64,000 bases of DNA from Microbacterium sp. MYb45 (GTDB lineage Bacteria; Actinomycetota; Actinomycetes; Actinomycetales; Microbacteriaceae), in assembly GCF_002979655.1 (NCBI RefSeq), contig NZ_PCPG01000001.1, positions 1 to 64,000 on the forward strand, given 5' to 3'. Made by a program: the position numbers and the translations under genes. Of this stretch, positions 16,080-23,761 are shown one piece after another (positions within the stretch are counted from its first letter, which is position 1; every line of letters begins with the position of its first letter). The notes under the pieces are model-generated. The model searched no databases. It was given only the letters and a program-made list of their open reading frames with translations, and had not been told where the DNA came from.

Positions 16080-17048
16080 GTGCCCCAGTCTGCGGTGAAT
16101 TCCCCGGAAGCGTCCCTCGCCCTGCGCGTGCGGGCGATGCGGTGGGAGGCGCGGGACGTGCTGTCCCTCGAACTCGACGACCCGACGGGCGCGCCCCTGC
16201 CCGCGTGGGAGCCCGGCGCGCACATCGACCTCCGCTTCGCGAACGGAGTGGAGCGCCAGTATTCGCTGTGCTCCGACCCCGCCGACCGCACTGCCTGGCG
16301 CGTCGCGATCCTGGCCGAGAGCCCGAGTCGCGGCGGCTCCCGCTATGTGCACCAGAGTCTCCGGGTCGGCGAACTCGTGACCGTCTCCGCCCCGATCAAC
16401 CACTTCGCGCTCACCCCCGCAACGGAGTACGTGTTCGTCGCGGGCGGCATCGGCATCACGCCGATCCTGCCGATGCTGTCCGAGGCCGTCCGCCGCGGGA
16501 TCCCGTGGCGCCTGGCGTATCTCGGCTCGACGGAGGAACGGATGGCGTTCCTCCGCTACCCCCAGCTGGCCGGGGGCGAGACGCTCCTGGTCCGTGGCGA
16601 CGCCGACGAGCGACTCGACCTCGCCGCGTGGATCGGCGTCCCCTCCGCTGGGACCGCCGTGTACGCGTGCGGCCCCGAACGCATGCTGGATGCCCTCGAG
16701 CAACTCAGCCTCGACTGGCCGCACGGCGCGCTGCACCTCGAGCGCTTCCAGCCGAAGACCTTCGGGGAGTCGCAGGGCGCCGACACCTTCGAGGTCGTCG
16801 CGACCAGGTCCGACCTCGTCGTCACGGTCGACCGCGGCTGCAGCATCCTCGAGATGCTCGAGAGCGCCGGGATCGGGGTGCCGAGTTCCTGCCTCGAGGG
16901 CGTCTGTGGCACCTGCGAGACGACCGTGATCGACGGCACCCCCGAACACCGGGACTCGATCCTCACCCCCGACGAGCGCGAGAGCAACGAGACGATGATG
17001 ATCTGCGTGTCCCGCTCTCTCGGCGAGCGTCTCGTCCTCGACATCTGA
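16080..17048 (+). CDS. Oxygenase reductase (FNR plus plant-type 2Fe-2S, VanB/PDR family)
   Basis: A 322-residue electron-transfer reductase for the adjacent Rieske oxygenase. Order: flavin-binding barrel with RQYSLCSD (about residue 60), NAD-binding domain with VFVAGGIGITPILPML and YACGPERML, then a C-terminal ferredoxin domain with SSCLEGVCGTCETTV and a distal Cys in MMICVSRS, giving the four 2Fe-2S ligands. This is the phthalate dioxygenase reductase/VanB layout, passing electrons NAD(P)H to flavin to 2Fe-2S to Rieske centre. The GTG at 16080 is chosen because GGAAGGAG and GGAG precede it. First gene of a five-gene operon. Confidence 0.9.
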   Translation: MPQSAVNSPEASLALRVRAMRWEARDVLSLELDDPTGAPLPAWEPGAHIDLRFANGVERQYSLCSDPADRTAWRVAILAESPSRGGSRYVHQSLRVGELVTVSAPINHFALTPATEYVFVAGGIGITPILPMLSEAVRRGIPWRLAYLGSTEERMAFLRYPQLAGGETLLVRGDADERLDLAAWIGVPSAGTAVYACGPERMLDALEQLSLDWPHGALHLERFQPKTFGESQGADTFEVVATRSDLVVTVDRGCSILEMLESAGIGVPSSCLEGVCGTCETTVIDGTPEHRDSILTPDERESNETMMICVSRSLGERLVLDI

Positions 17049-17071
17049 CCCCCCGCACGAACGGAGCGAAC

Positions 17072-18274
17072 ATGGACACCGGAACCGCATACGGCCTACG
17101 CCTCGGGCAGCCGCTCAACGAGCTCGCCCAGGTCGGCCCCGGTACCCCCTACGGCGAGGTGCTTCGCCGCTACTGGCACCCGGTCGCGAAGGTCGAGGAT
17201 GCGACGACGCGCCCGATCTCGCTGCGGGTGCTGGGCGAGGAGCTCGTGCTCTTCCGCACCCGCAAGGGCAAGGCCGGCCTGCTGCACCCGCGCTGCATCC
17301 ATCGCGGCGCCTCGTTGTTCTACGGCGGCGTCGAGGAGGAGGGCATCCGCTGCTGCTACCACGGGTGGGTGTTCGACACCGAGGGGCACTGCCTCGAGCA
17401 GCCGTGCGAGCCCGAACTGGGCCTGCACCGCGATCGTGTGCGCCAGCCCTGGTATCCGGTCGAGGAGCAGTACGGCCTGATCTGGGCGTACCTGGGCCCG
17501 CCCGAGAAGAAGCCCGTGCTTCCGCGGTACGACACCCTTGAGGAGCTCGCCGACGACGAGCAGTTGATCGTCAACGACCAGGGCGTGGGCGGCGGCGGAC
17601 CCGCCGAGCTCGACTTCAACTGGCTGCAGCACTGGGAGAACGTGATGGACCCGTTCCACGTGCCGATCCTGCACGCGCGCTTCAGCGGCAACCAGTTCAC
17701 TCCCGAGATGGCGCTCATCCCCGAGGTCAGCTACGAGTACACGCCGCTCGGCGTGCGCAGCATCCAGATGCGCGAGCTCGGCGACGGTCGTCAGCTGCGC
17801 CGCGTCACCGAGGTCATCTTCCCGAACCTGCGGGTCGTGGCCAGCCCGAAGCTCAGTTCGGGGCAGACGAACATGATCGGCTGGGTCGTGCCGATGGATG
17901 ACACGAACTTCCGCATCTTCACCGTGGCGCGCGATGCCGATCCCGACTTCCTCGCGAAGCTCCGCTCCACGCACGAGGGCAAGCCGTGGAAGGAGCTCAC
18001 CGACCTCGAGCATCAGCGCCTGCCCGGTGACTACGAGGCGCAGAAGTCGCAGGGTGCCATCTCGCTGCACTCCGAGGATCACCTCACGACCACCGATCAG
18101 GGCATCGCGATGATCCGGCGGATGATGGCCAAGCAGCACCGCGCGGTCGCAGCCGGCGGCGACCCGGTGGGCGTGAGCTTCGATGAGGCGGAGCGGCTGG
18201 TGCGCATCGAGGGCGGCAACTACTTCGAGGGTGCCGCAGACGCGCCGCTGCTCGCCGACGCGGTGGACGACTGA
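17072..18274 (+). CDS. Rieske non-haem iron oxygenase, large subunit
   Basis: A 400-residue Rieske oxygenase. The Rieske cluster ligands are Cys75-x-His77 (CIHRGASLFYGG) and Cys94-x2-His97 (CCYHGW). The mononuclear iron region is NWLQHWENVMDPFHVPILH with Asp193, His196 and His201. The opening GPGTPYGEVLRRYWHPVA is typical of the single-component-type alpha subunits of the phthalate/vanillate/phenoxybenzoate group, which hydroxylate or O-/N-demethylate aromatic substrates. No beta subunit is present, as in that group. It lies 23 bp after its reductase. The true substrate is unknown; neighbouring amidohydrolases and M20 peptidase suggest an amide-linked compound. Confidence 0.9.
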   Translation: MDTGTAYGLRLGQPLNELAQVGPGTPYGEVLRRYWHPVAKVEDATTRPISLRVLGEELVLFRTRKGKAGLLHPRCIHRGASLFYGGVEEEGIRCCYHGWVFDTEGHCLEQPCEPELGLHRDRVRQPWYPVEEQYGLIWAYLGPPEKKPVLPRYDTLEELADDEQLIVNDQGVGGGGPAELDFNWLQHWENVMDPFHVPILHARFSGNQFTPEMALIPEVSYEYTPLGVRSIQMRELGDGRQLRRVTEVIFPNLRVVASPKLSSGQTNMIGWVVPMDDTNFRIFTVARDADPDFLAKLRSTHEGKPWKELTDLEHQRLPGDYEAQKSQGAISLHSEDHLTTTDQGIAMIRRMMAKQHRAVAAGGDPVGVSFDEAERLVRIEGGNYFEGAADAPLLADAVDD

Positions 18275-18275
18275 C

Positions 18276-18812
18276 ATGGCGAAGTACACGGCGCGACCGC
18301 CGCGCGGAGACCGCCCGGTCCTCGTGCTCGGGATCAGCGACGTGTTCGTGATCGAGGGCGAGCCCTCGGTCCCGGTGAGCATGCACCACCTCTCCGCCTG
18401 GGGCCGGTGGGTTCGCGACGTCGCCATCCCGGACTCGGCGGCCCGACGCCTGCACGAGCTGGCCGAGCACTTCGACATCGTCTGGGCATCCGAGTGGGGA
18501 CACAACGCGCACACGGCGTTCCGCGGGCCGCTCGAGTTGCCGGAGGAGCCCTGGCCCTTCTTGCCCGTGCAGTTCGACAAGCTCGCGCACATCCGCCGCT
18601 ATGCCGATGGTCTGCCGTGGGTCTGGGTCGACGATCCTCTCGTGGATCTCAGCGGAGAGCCGCCGGAGTGCGAGGACGGGATCGTCGTGCGGGTCGACCC
18701 CGCTGCCGGCATCCTCAGCCTCGATCTCGATGATCTGCTGACACGGACGCGCGCGCTCGTCGAACGGCGCACGGGAGGGAACACGATGCACACGAGCGAG
18801 GAGCAGGGATGA
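18276..18812 (+). CDS. Degenerate HAD-like protein in the Rieske operon
   Basis: A 178-residue soluble protein. LVLGISDVFVIEGEP near the N-terminus aligns with HAD motif I, but the nucleophile pair DxDG is replaced (GxSD). WASEWGHNAHTAF and the later WVDDPL look like motifs II and IV of the small HAD-like proteins found widely in actinobacteria. Without the nucleophilic Asp, phosphatase activity is unlikely. It starts 1 bp after the oxygenase stop and overlaps the amidohydrolase by 4 bp, so it is tightly coupled to the pathway and may have a binding or accessory role. Confidence 0.6.
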   Translation: MAKYTARPPRGDRPVLVLGISDVFVIEGEPSVPVSMHHLSAWGRWVRDVAIPDSAARRLHELAEHFDIVWASEWGHNAHTAFRGPLELPEEPWPFLPVQFDKLAHIRRYADGLPWVWVDDPLVDLSGEPPECEDGIVVRVDPAAGILSLDLDDLLTRTRALVERRTGGNTMHTSEEQG

Positions 18813-19990
18813 GCGCTGACGTCGCGATCGTCGGCGGACGCGTGGTCACCGGCCTCGGTGAGGAGCTCGACGGCGGCACGGTGCTCGTGGCGGGCGGCCG
18901 CATCGAGGCGGTCGGTGTCGGGATCGCGGTGCCGGACGGTGCGCGGGTGATCGATGCGACGGGATGCTGGGTCCTGCCCGGACTCATCGACCCGCACAGC
19001 CACATCGGCGTGCACGAAGAAGCCAACGGCCCCGCGGGCTTCGACGGCAGCGAGGTGTCGTCGCCCGTGACCGCCGGCGTGCGGGCGATCGACGCGATCA
19101 ACATCGAGGACATGGCGTTCGCCGACGCGTTGGCAGGCGGCATCACGGCGGTCGTCGTGAAACCGGGATCGGGGAATCCGATCGGCGGGCAGAGCGTGGC
19201 GATCAAGACCGCCGGTGGACGCTCGGTCGACGAGCAGGTCATCCGCGCGGCGCTCGGCATGAAGTCGGCGCTCGGCGAGAATCCGAAGCAGGCCTATGGG
19301 GAGCGTAAGCAGCTGCCGTCGACCCGTCTCGGCATCGCGCTCGTCATCCGGCAGGCGCTCCTGGATGCGCGCGACTACGCCGAACGGCGGGATCGCGCCC
19401 GCGCCGAGGGCACACCGTTCGCGGTCGACCTGGGAAAGCAGGCGCTCACCGAGGCCCTCGACGGCGCGCTCTCCTGGGAGCAGCACGCGCATCGGCACGA
19501 CGACATCGCGACGGCGCTGCGCATCGCCGAGGAGTTCGGGCTGCGTCTCGTGCTCAACCACGGAACCGAGGCCCACAAGCTCGCCGACGTGCTCGCGGAG
19601 CGCGATGTGCCCGTCATCTTCGGCCCCATCCTGTCGAGCCGATCCAAGGTCGAGGTGCGCGAGGCCGATCCTGCGAACCTCGCGACCCTCGCCGCCGCGG
19701 GAGTGCGCGTCGCCCTGACCACCGATCATCCGGTGGTTCCCATCGGGCTCCTCGCTCTGCAGGCTGCCGTCGCCGTGCGTGCCGGCCTTCCCCGCGAGAC
19801 CGCCATCGCCGCCATGACCTCCGCCGCGGCCGACATCGCCGGCATCGGCGACCGCGTCGGTGCGCTGGAGGTCGGCCGCGACGCGGATGTGGTTCTGTGG
19901 ACCGGAGACCCGCTCGACGTCGCCTCGACCGTGCGGGAGGTGCTCATCGACGGACGGACCGTCTACACCGCGAAGAAGGAGAACTTGTGA
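18809..19990 (+). CDS. Amidohydrolase (imidazolonepropionase-like)
   Basis: A 393-residue metal-dependent amidohydrolase. Metal ligands: His63 and His65 in LPGLIDPHSHIG, a later Lys/His region, NHGTEAHK, and the catalytic Asp in ALTTDHPVVP. N- and C-terminal beta strands form the usual second domain (VIDATGCWVLPG; GRDADVVLWTGDPL). Relatives include Xaa-Pro dipeptidases, isoaspartyl dipeptidases and other N-acyl-amino-acid hydrolases. Its coupling to an M20 peptidase (4-bp GTGA overlap) points to hydrolysis of an amide or dipeptide-like bond. Confidence 0.85.
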   Translation: MSADVAIVGGRVVTGLGEELDGGTVLVAGGRIEAVGVGIAVPDGARVIDATGCWVLPGLIDPHSHIGVHEEANGPAGFDGSEVSSPVTAGVRAIDAINIEDMAFADALAGGITAVVVKPGSGNPIGGQSVAIKTAGGRSVDEQVIRAALGMKSALGENPKQAYGERKQLPSTRLGIALVIRQALLDARDYAERRDRARAEGTPFAVDLGKQALTEALDGALSWEQHAHRHDDIATALRIAEEFGLRLVLNHGTEAHKLADVLAERDVPVIFGPILSSRSKVEVREADPANLATLAAAGVRVALTTDHPVVPIGLLALQAAVAVRAGLPRETAIAAMTSAAADIAGIGDRVGALEVGRDADVVLWTGDPLDVASTVREVLIDGRTVYTAKKENL

Positions 19991-21168
19991 CGCTGCGCGA
20001 CGATGCCGCCCGCCTGCTGCCCGAGCTGGTCGATCTGCGACGCCGCCTGCACCGCATCCCCGAGGTCGGTTTCGAGCTTCCGCAGACGCAGGCCGTCGTG
20101 CTCGCGGAACTCGCCGACCTCGGCCTCGAGATCACCACCGGCAGTGACCTGAGCTCGGTCACCGCGGTGCTGCGCGGAGCGGCGGACGGGCCGTCGGTGC
20201 TGCTGCGGGGCGACATGGACGCGCTGGCGATCGTCGAGGAGACCGGGCTCGAGTACGCGTCCGTGAACGGCGCCATGCACGCGTGCGGACATGACCTCCA
20301 TGTGGCGGGACTCGTCGGTGCCGCCCGGCTGCTCGCGGCACGGCGGGAGAGCATCGCGGGGTCCGTCGTCTTCATGTTCCAGCCGGGCGAGGAGGCCGGC
20401 GGAGGTGCGCCGCTGATGATCCGCGACGGCGTGCTCGAGGCGTCAGGCGCGAGGGTCGAAGCGGCATACGGCATCCATGTCGGTCCGGGGGAGCGCGGCA
20501 CGTTCCAACTCAAACCGGGCACGATCATGGCCGGTGCGAATGTGCTGAGGGTCACCGTGCACGGCCGGGGTGGCCACGGCTCCCGCCCGCATCAGGCGGT
20601 CGATCCGGTGCCCGCGGTCGCCGAGATCGTGCTGGCGCTGCAGAGTTGGGTCACCCGGCGCGTCGACGTGTTCGACCCCGTGGTGCTCTCGGTGACGAAG
20701 CTGTTCGCGAGCGAGGTCGTGAACGTGATCCCCGAGCAGGCCGGCCTCGCCGCGACGCTGCGCACGTTGTCCGAGGCCTCGATCGCACAGGCCCAAGCGG
20801 AACTTCCGCCCCTCATCGAGCGCATCGCGGCCGCGCACGGGTGCACGGCCGATGTCGAGGTGATCATCGGCTATCCGGTGACCGTCAACACGGCCCCGGA
20901 GACCGCGGCGGCGACGGCGGTGCTGCGCGAGGAATTCGGCGACGAGCGGGTCGAAGAGCTCGCCGTGCCGTGGATGGCCTCGGAGGACTTCTCGTTCGTG
21001 CTCCGCGAGGTTCCCGGGACGTTCCTGTTCCTGTGTGCCACGCCGCCGCACGTCGATCCGGACGACATCCCGATGAACCATTCACCGCACGCGGTCTTCG
21101 ACGATGCGGTGCTCGGCGATCAGGCCGCGGCGCTGGCCGCGCTCGCTCTCTGGCACGTGTCCCGCTAG
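19987..21168 (+). CDS. M20 family metallopeptidase / amidohydrolase (copy 1)
   Basis: A 393-residue dinuclear zinc enzyme of the M20D/IAA-amino-acid hydrolase type. Visible: GDMDALAIVEE, AMHACGHDLHVAG, FMFQPGEEAGGGA (metal Glu and catalytic Glu), the lid domain with RGGHGSRPH, and the terminal HSPHAVFDDAV with a metal His. Family members hydrolyse N-acyl or N-aryl-acetyl amino acids such as hippurate or indole-acetyl conjugates. It is the last gene of the Rieske operon and a clear paralogue of the M20 enzyme at 30628-31812. GTG start overlaps the amidohydrolase stop. Confidence 0.9.
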   Translation: MTLRDDAARLLPELVDLRRRLHRIPEVGFELPQTQAVVLAELADLGLEITTGSDLSSVTAVLRGAADGPSVLLRGDMDALAIVEETGLEYASVNGAMHACGHDLHVAGLVGAARLLAARRESIAGSVVFMFQPGEEAGGGAPLMIRDGVLEASGARVEAAYGIHVGPGERGTFQLKPGTIMAGANVLRVTVHGRGGHGSRPHQAVDPVPAVAEIVLALQSWVTRRVDVFDPVVLSVTKLFASEVVNVIPEQAGLAATLRTLSEASIAQAQAELPPLIERIAAAHGCTADVEVIIGYPVTVNTAPETAAATAVLREEFGDERVEELAVPWMASEDFSFVLREVPGTFLFLCATPPHVDPDDIPMNHSPHAVFDDAVLGDQAAALAALALWHVSR

Positions 21169-21186
21169 GCGCGGGCGCCGTCCGGT

Positions 21187-21203
21187 CGCGGTACCGAACC
21201 GCG
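21187..21203. terminator. Short hairpin between convergent M20 and GntR genes
   Basis: CGCGGT (21187-21192) and ACCGCG (21198-21203), 5-nt loop, in the 36-bp convergent gap. Possible bidirectional terminator. Confidence 0.4.
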
Positions 21204-21204
21204 G

Positions 21205-21933
21205 TCAGCGGCCGAGCGTGCGGTGGTCCAGCACGGCCTTGCGCCCGGCCTCGACGTCGCTGCTGCGGATCGCATCGATGAGTGCCTCGTGGATGTGCAG
21301 GCGCTCGTCCGTGTCCTGGCGGAATCCGGGGACGGCCAGTGCGTCCTCATCCGCCGCGCCGGCGGTCTCGCCCTCGATGTAGTCGACGAGGTTGAGGTAG
21401 AACGTCCGCAGCACCGCGTTCGGCGAGATCTCGGCGATGCGGCGATGCAGCCGCCAGTTGCCGTGCAGCCCCTCGATCGGGTCGTGCCAGTGGTCGGCGA
21501 GGTCGGACATGACCGCGTCGAGGTCGGCGATGTCCGCATCGGTGCGGTTCAGGACGGCGTCATGCATGACCGCCTCGTCGAGCGCATCGAGCACCTTGAT
21601 CACGTCGTTGACCGGAGCGCCGGTCTGGCGCAGACGGAGCACGCTGTGGGCGAGGCGGATGAGTGGCGACTGGTCGGCGACGAAGATGCCGCCGCCCGGG
21701 CCCGGGCGCAGGTCGACGGAGCCGCGGGCGCGCAGCACGCGCAGCGCTTCGCCGAGTGTGGCCGGCGCGACGCCGAACTGCTCGCACAGGTCCTGTCGTG
21801 TGCCGATGCGGTGGCCGGGGGTGAGGCCCTCGGACTTGATCATCGCTTCGACCTCGGTCACGACGCGGTCGGCGACGGACTGTGCGGGCGCGACACGCTG
21901 GAAGGTGCGCGCGTCATCCTGGGTGCTGGCCAC
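21205..21933 (-). CDS. GntR family (FadR/FCD subfamily) transcriptional regulator
   Basis: A 242-residue regulator. The N-terminal winged helix covers about residues 15-85 with PGHRIGTRQDLCEQFGVAPA and TLGEALRVLRARGSVDLRPG. The all-helical FCD ligand domain covers about residues 95-235, with WRLHRRIAEISPN and HEALIDAIRSSD. FadR-type FCD domains bind small carboxylates or acyl compounds via a metal or direct contacts. It is divergent from the TPP enzyme gene, and the 25-bp palindrome between them fits the FadR-type pattern (TGTATnnnATACA). I infer that it autoregulates and controls the surrounding peptide/aromatic catabolic genes. Confidence 0.9.
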   Translation of the reverse strand: MASTQDDARTFQRVAPAQSVADRVVTEVEAMIKSEGLTPGHRIGTRQDLCEQFGVAPATLGEALRVLRARGSVDLRPGPGGGIFVADQSPLIRLAHSVLRLRQTGAPVNDVIKVLDALDEAVMHDAVLNRTDADIADLDAVMSDLADHWHDPIEGLHGNWRLHRRIAEISPNAVLRTFYLNLVDYIEGETAGAADEDALAVPGFRQDTDERLHIHEALIDAIRSSDVEAGRKAVLDHRTLGR

Positions 21934-22037
21934 GGGAATCCTTCGGTCGGGGCAGTGTTCTGCAGCGGATCTCTCACATCCTAGGGACGCCCCGCCGCCG
22001 GGGAGCGGCGGCTCAGGGCGATTCTCCTATTTGCAGT

Positions 22038-22063
22038 AATTGAATGTATCTAATACAGTCAAT
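22038..22063. promoter_or_regulatory. GntR operator (copy 2, best match) between regulator and TPP enzyme genes
   Basis: Near-perfect 25-bp palindrome at 22039-22063: arms ATTGAATGTAT and ATACAGTCAAT around CTA, 10 of 11 arm positions complementary. TGTAT-n3-ATACA is a typical FadR-subfamily operator core. It lies 30 bp upstream of the TPP enzyme ATG and within the divergent promoter region of the regulator. Confidence 0.75.
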
Positions 22064-22092
22064 CACGCAATGCTGCTCACGAGAGGAAACAG

Positions 22093-23760
22093 ATGACCGA
22101 CCACACCGGTGGCGATCTGCTCGCAGACTCCCTCATCAACCAGGGAGTCTCACGGATCTTCGGTATTCCGGGCGTTCAGCTCGATGCCGCCGCAGACGCC
22201 CTCCACGCCCGCGCCGACCAGGTCGACTTCATCTGCGCCCGCAACGAGCAGGCGACGACCTACATGGCCGACGGGTATGCGCGCAGCACCGGAGACGTCG
22301 GTGTCGCGATGGTCGTTCCCGGCCCGGGAGTGCTCAATGCCCTCTCCGGTGTGGCGACGGGCTACTCCGCGAACTCGCCGATGCTCCTCATCGCCGGACA
22401 GATCGATTCGAAGGCCATCGGCCGCGGACTCGGCGCCCTGCATGAGATCCCCGACCAGACGGGCATCCTCGAACGGCTCACCAAGTGGACCGGCATCGCC
22501 CGCTCCGCCGACGAGATCCCCGGACTCGTGCGCGAGGCCTTCGTGCAGCTGCGCAGCGGCCGCCCGCGTCCCGTCGCGATCGAGGTGCCGCCGGACGTGC
22601 TCGCCGCCACCTCGCGGATGGCGGCGGCCGAGATGGTCGCCGACGCCCCGCTCGTTCCCGACGAGCAGCAGATCCGCGACGCGGCGGCCCGGCTCCTCGC
22701 CGCCCGGCGGCCGATGATCGTCGTCGGCGGCGGAGTGCTCGCCTCGAACGCGTCCGTCGCTCTGCAGGCGCTCGCTGAGGCGCTGGAGATTCCCGTGCTG
22801 ATGACCGAGAACGGCCGGGGAGCGCTCGACGCCCGGCACCGCCTCGCGTTCGACTCGCTCGCGCTCCGCGCCTTCCGTGAGGACGCCGATCTCGTACTGG
22901 CGGTCGGAACCCGCTTCGTCTCCACCTTCGGAACCCAGGTGGACACCCATGGTGCACCGGTGATCCTCGTGAACGCGGAAGAGGCAGACCTCGGCGGCCC
23001 GCGCGCCGCCGTGCAGACCCTCCACGCCGACGCCCGGCTGGCGCTCGCCGCGCTCGCCGCCGAGGTGGGGTCCCCGCAGCGCGATTCCCGCGAGAGCGAG
23101 TTCGTCCGCGTCCGCTCCTGGCTCGCCGAGCAGTTCGACGACATCGCCCCGCAGCGCGAGTACCTCGCCGCGATCCGCGGTGCGCTGCCCGAGGACGGCG
23201 TCTTCGTGAGCGAGTTCACCCAGGTCGGCTACGCGGCCAGCGCCTGCTACCCCGCGTATCAGCCGCGCACCTACATCGGCCCCGGTTACCAGGGCACGCT
23301 GGGCTACGGCTTCGCGACGGCTCTGGGCGTGAAGGCCGCGGATCCGAGCCGCTCCGTGGTCTCGGTCAACGGCGACGGCGGATTCTCCTGGACGCTGCAG
23401 GAGCTGTCGACGGCGAAGCGCTACGGCCTCGGACTGGTGACGATCGTCTTCCACGACGGCTTCTACGGCAACGTGCGCCGCATCCAGAAGAACCGCTACG
23501 GCGCGCGCTACTTCGCCAGCGACCTGACGAACCCCGACTACGGCAAGCTCGCCGACGCGTACGGCATCCGCTCTGCGCGGGCGTACACGCCGCAGGAGCT
23601 GGCGGGTGTGCTCGCCGATGCGGTCCCCGCGAACGAGCCGATCCTCATCGACGTGCCGGTGGGGGAGTTCCCCTCGCCGTGGCACCTCATCCATGAGGGC
23701 GTCCCGCGTCCCGTTCCGCTCGCGCCCGACGCGCACCTCGTGCAGCGGGCAGGGGTCTGA
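22093..23760 (+). CDS. Thiamine-diphosphate-dependent enzyme (acetolactate-synthase-like)
   Basis: A 555-residue TPP enzyme with all three domains: N-terminal PYR domain with the activating Glu52 (ARNEQATTYMADGYAR), a central domain with a dinucleotide-like VGGGVLAS, and a C-terminal PP domain with GDGGFSWTLQELSTAKRYG beginning at residue 427. The Mg/TPP motif normally ends in Asn-Asn, but here it ends FHDGFYGN, with His-Asp in that position. This separates it from biosynthetic acetolactate synthase; no ilvN-type subunit is nearby. Followed after 1 bp by an aldehyde dehydrogenase, so a 2-oxoacid decarboxylase producing an aldehyde is the best inference. Confidence 0.8.
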   Translation: MTDHTGGDLLADSLINQGVSRIFGIPGVQLDAAADALHARADQVDFICARNEQATTYMADGYARSTGDVGVAMVVPGPGVLNALSGVATGYSANSPMLLIAGQIDSKAIGRGLGALHEIPDQTGILERLTKWTGIARSADEIPGLVREAFVQLRSGRPRPVAIEVPPDVLAATSRMAAAEMVADAPLVPDEQQIRDAAARLLAARRPMIVVGGGVLASNASVALQALAEALEIPVLMTENGRGALDARHRLAFDSLALRAFREDADLVLAVGTRFVSTFGTQVDTHGAPVILVNAEEADLGGPRAAVQTLHADARLALAALAAEVGSPQRDSRESEFVRVRSWLAEQFDDIAPQREYLAAIRGALPEDGVFVSEFTQVGYAASACYPAYQPRTYIGPGYQGTLGYGFATALGVKAADPSRSVVSVNGDGGFSWTLQELSTAKRYGLGLVTIVFHDGFYGNVRRIQKNRYGARYFASDLTNPDYGKLADAYGIRSARAYTPQELAGVLADAVPANEPILIDVPVGEFPSPWHLIHEGVPRPVPLAPDAHLVQRAGV

Positions 23761-23761
23761 C

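Noticed and set aside
14963..17071. A long plus-strand frame running into the Rieske oxygenase
   Set aside because: Upstream of ATG 17072 it is antisense to the aminotransferase and out of frame with the reductase. Only the part from 17072 is the oxygenase.
21205..21933. A second regulator for the Rieske operon
   Set aside because: No other regulator gene lies between 14.8 and 34.7 kb, and the operator motif already links the operon to the GntR protein.
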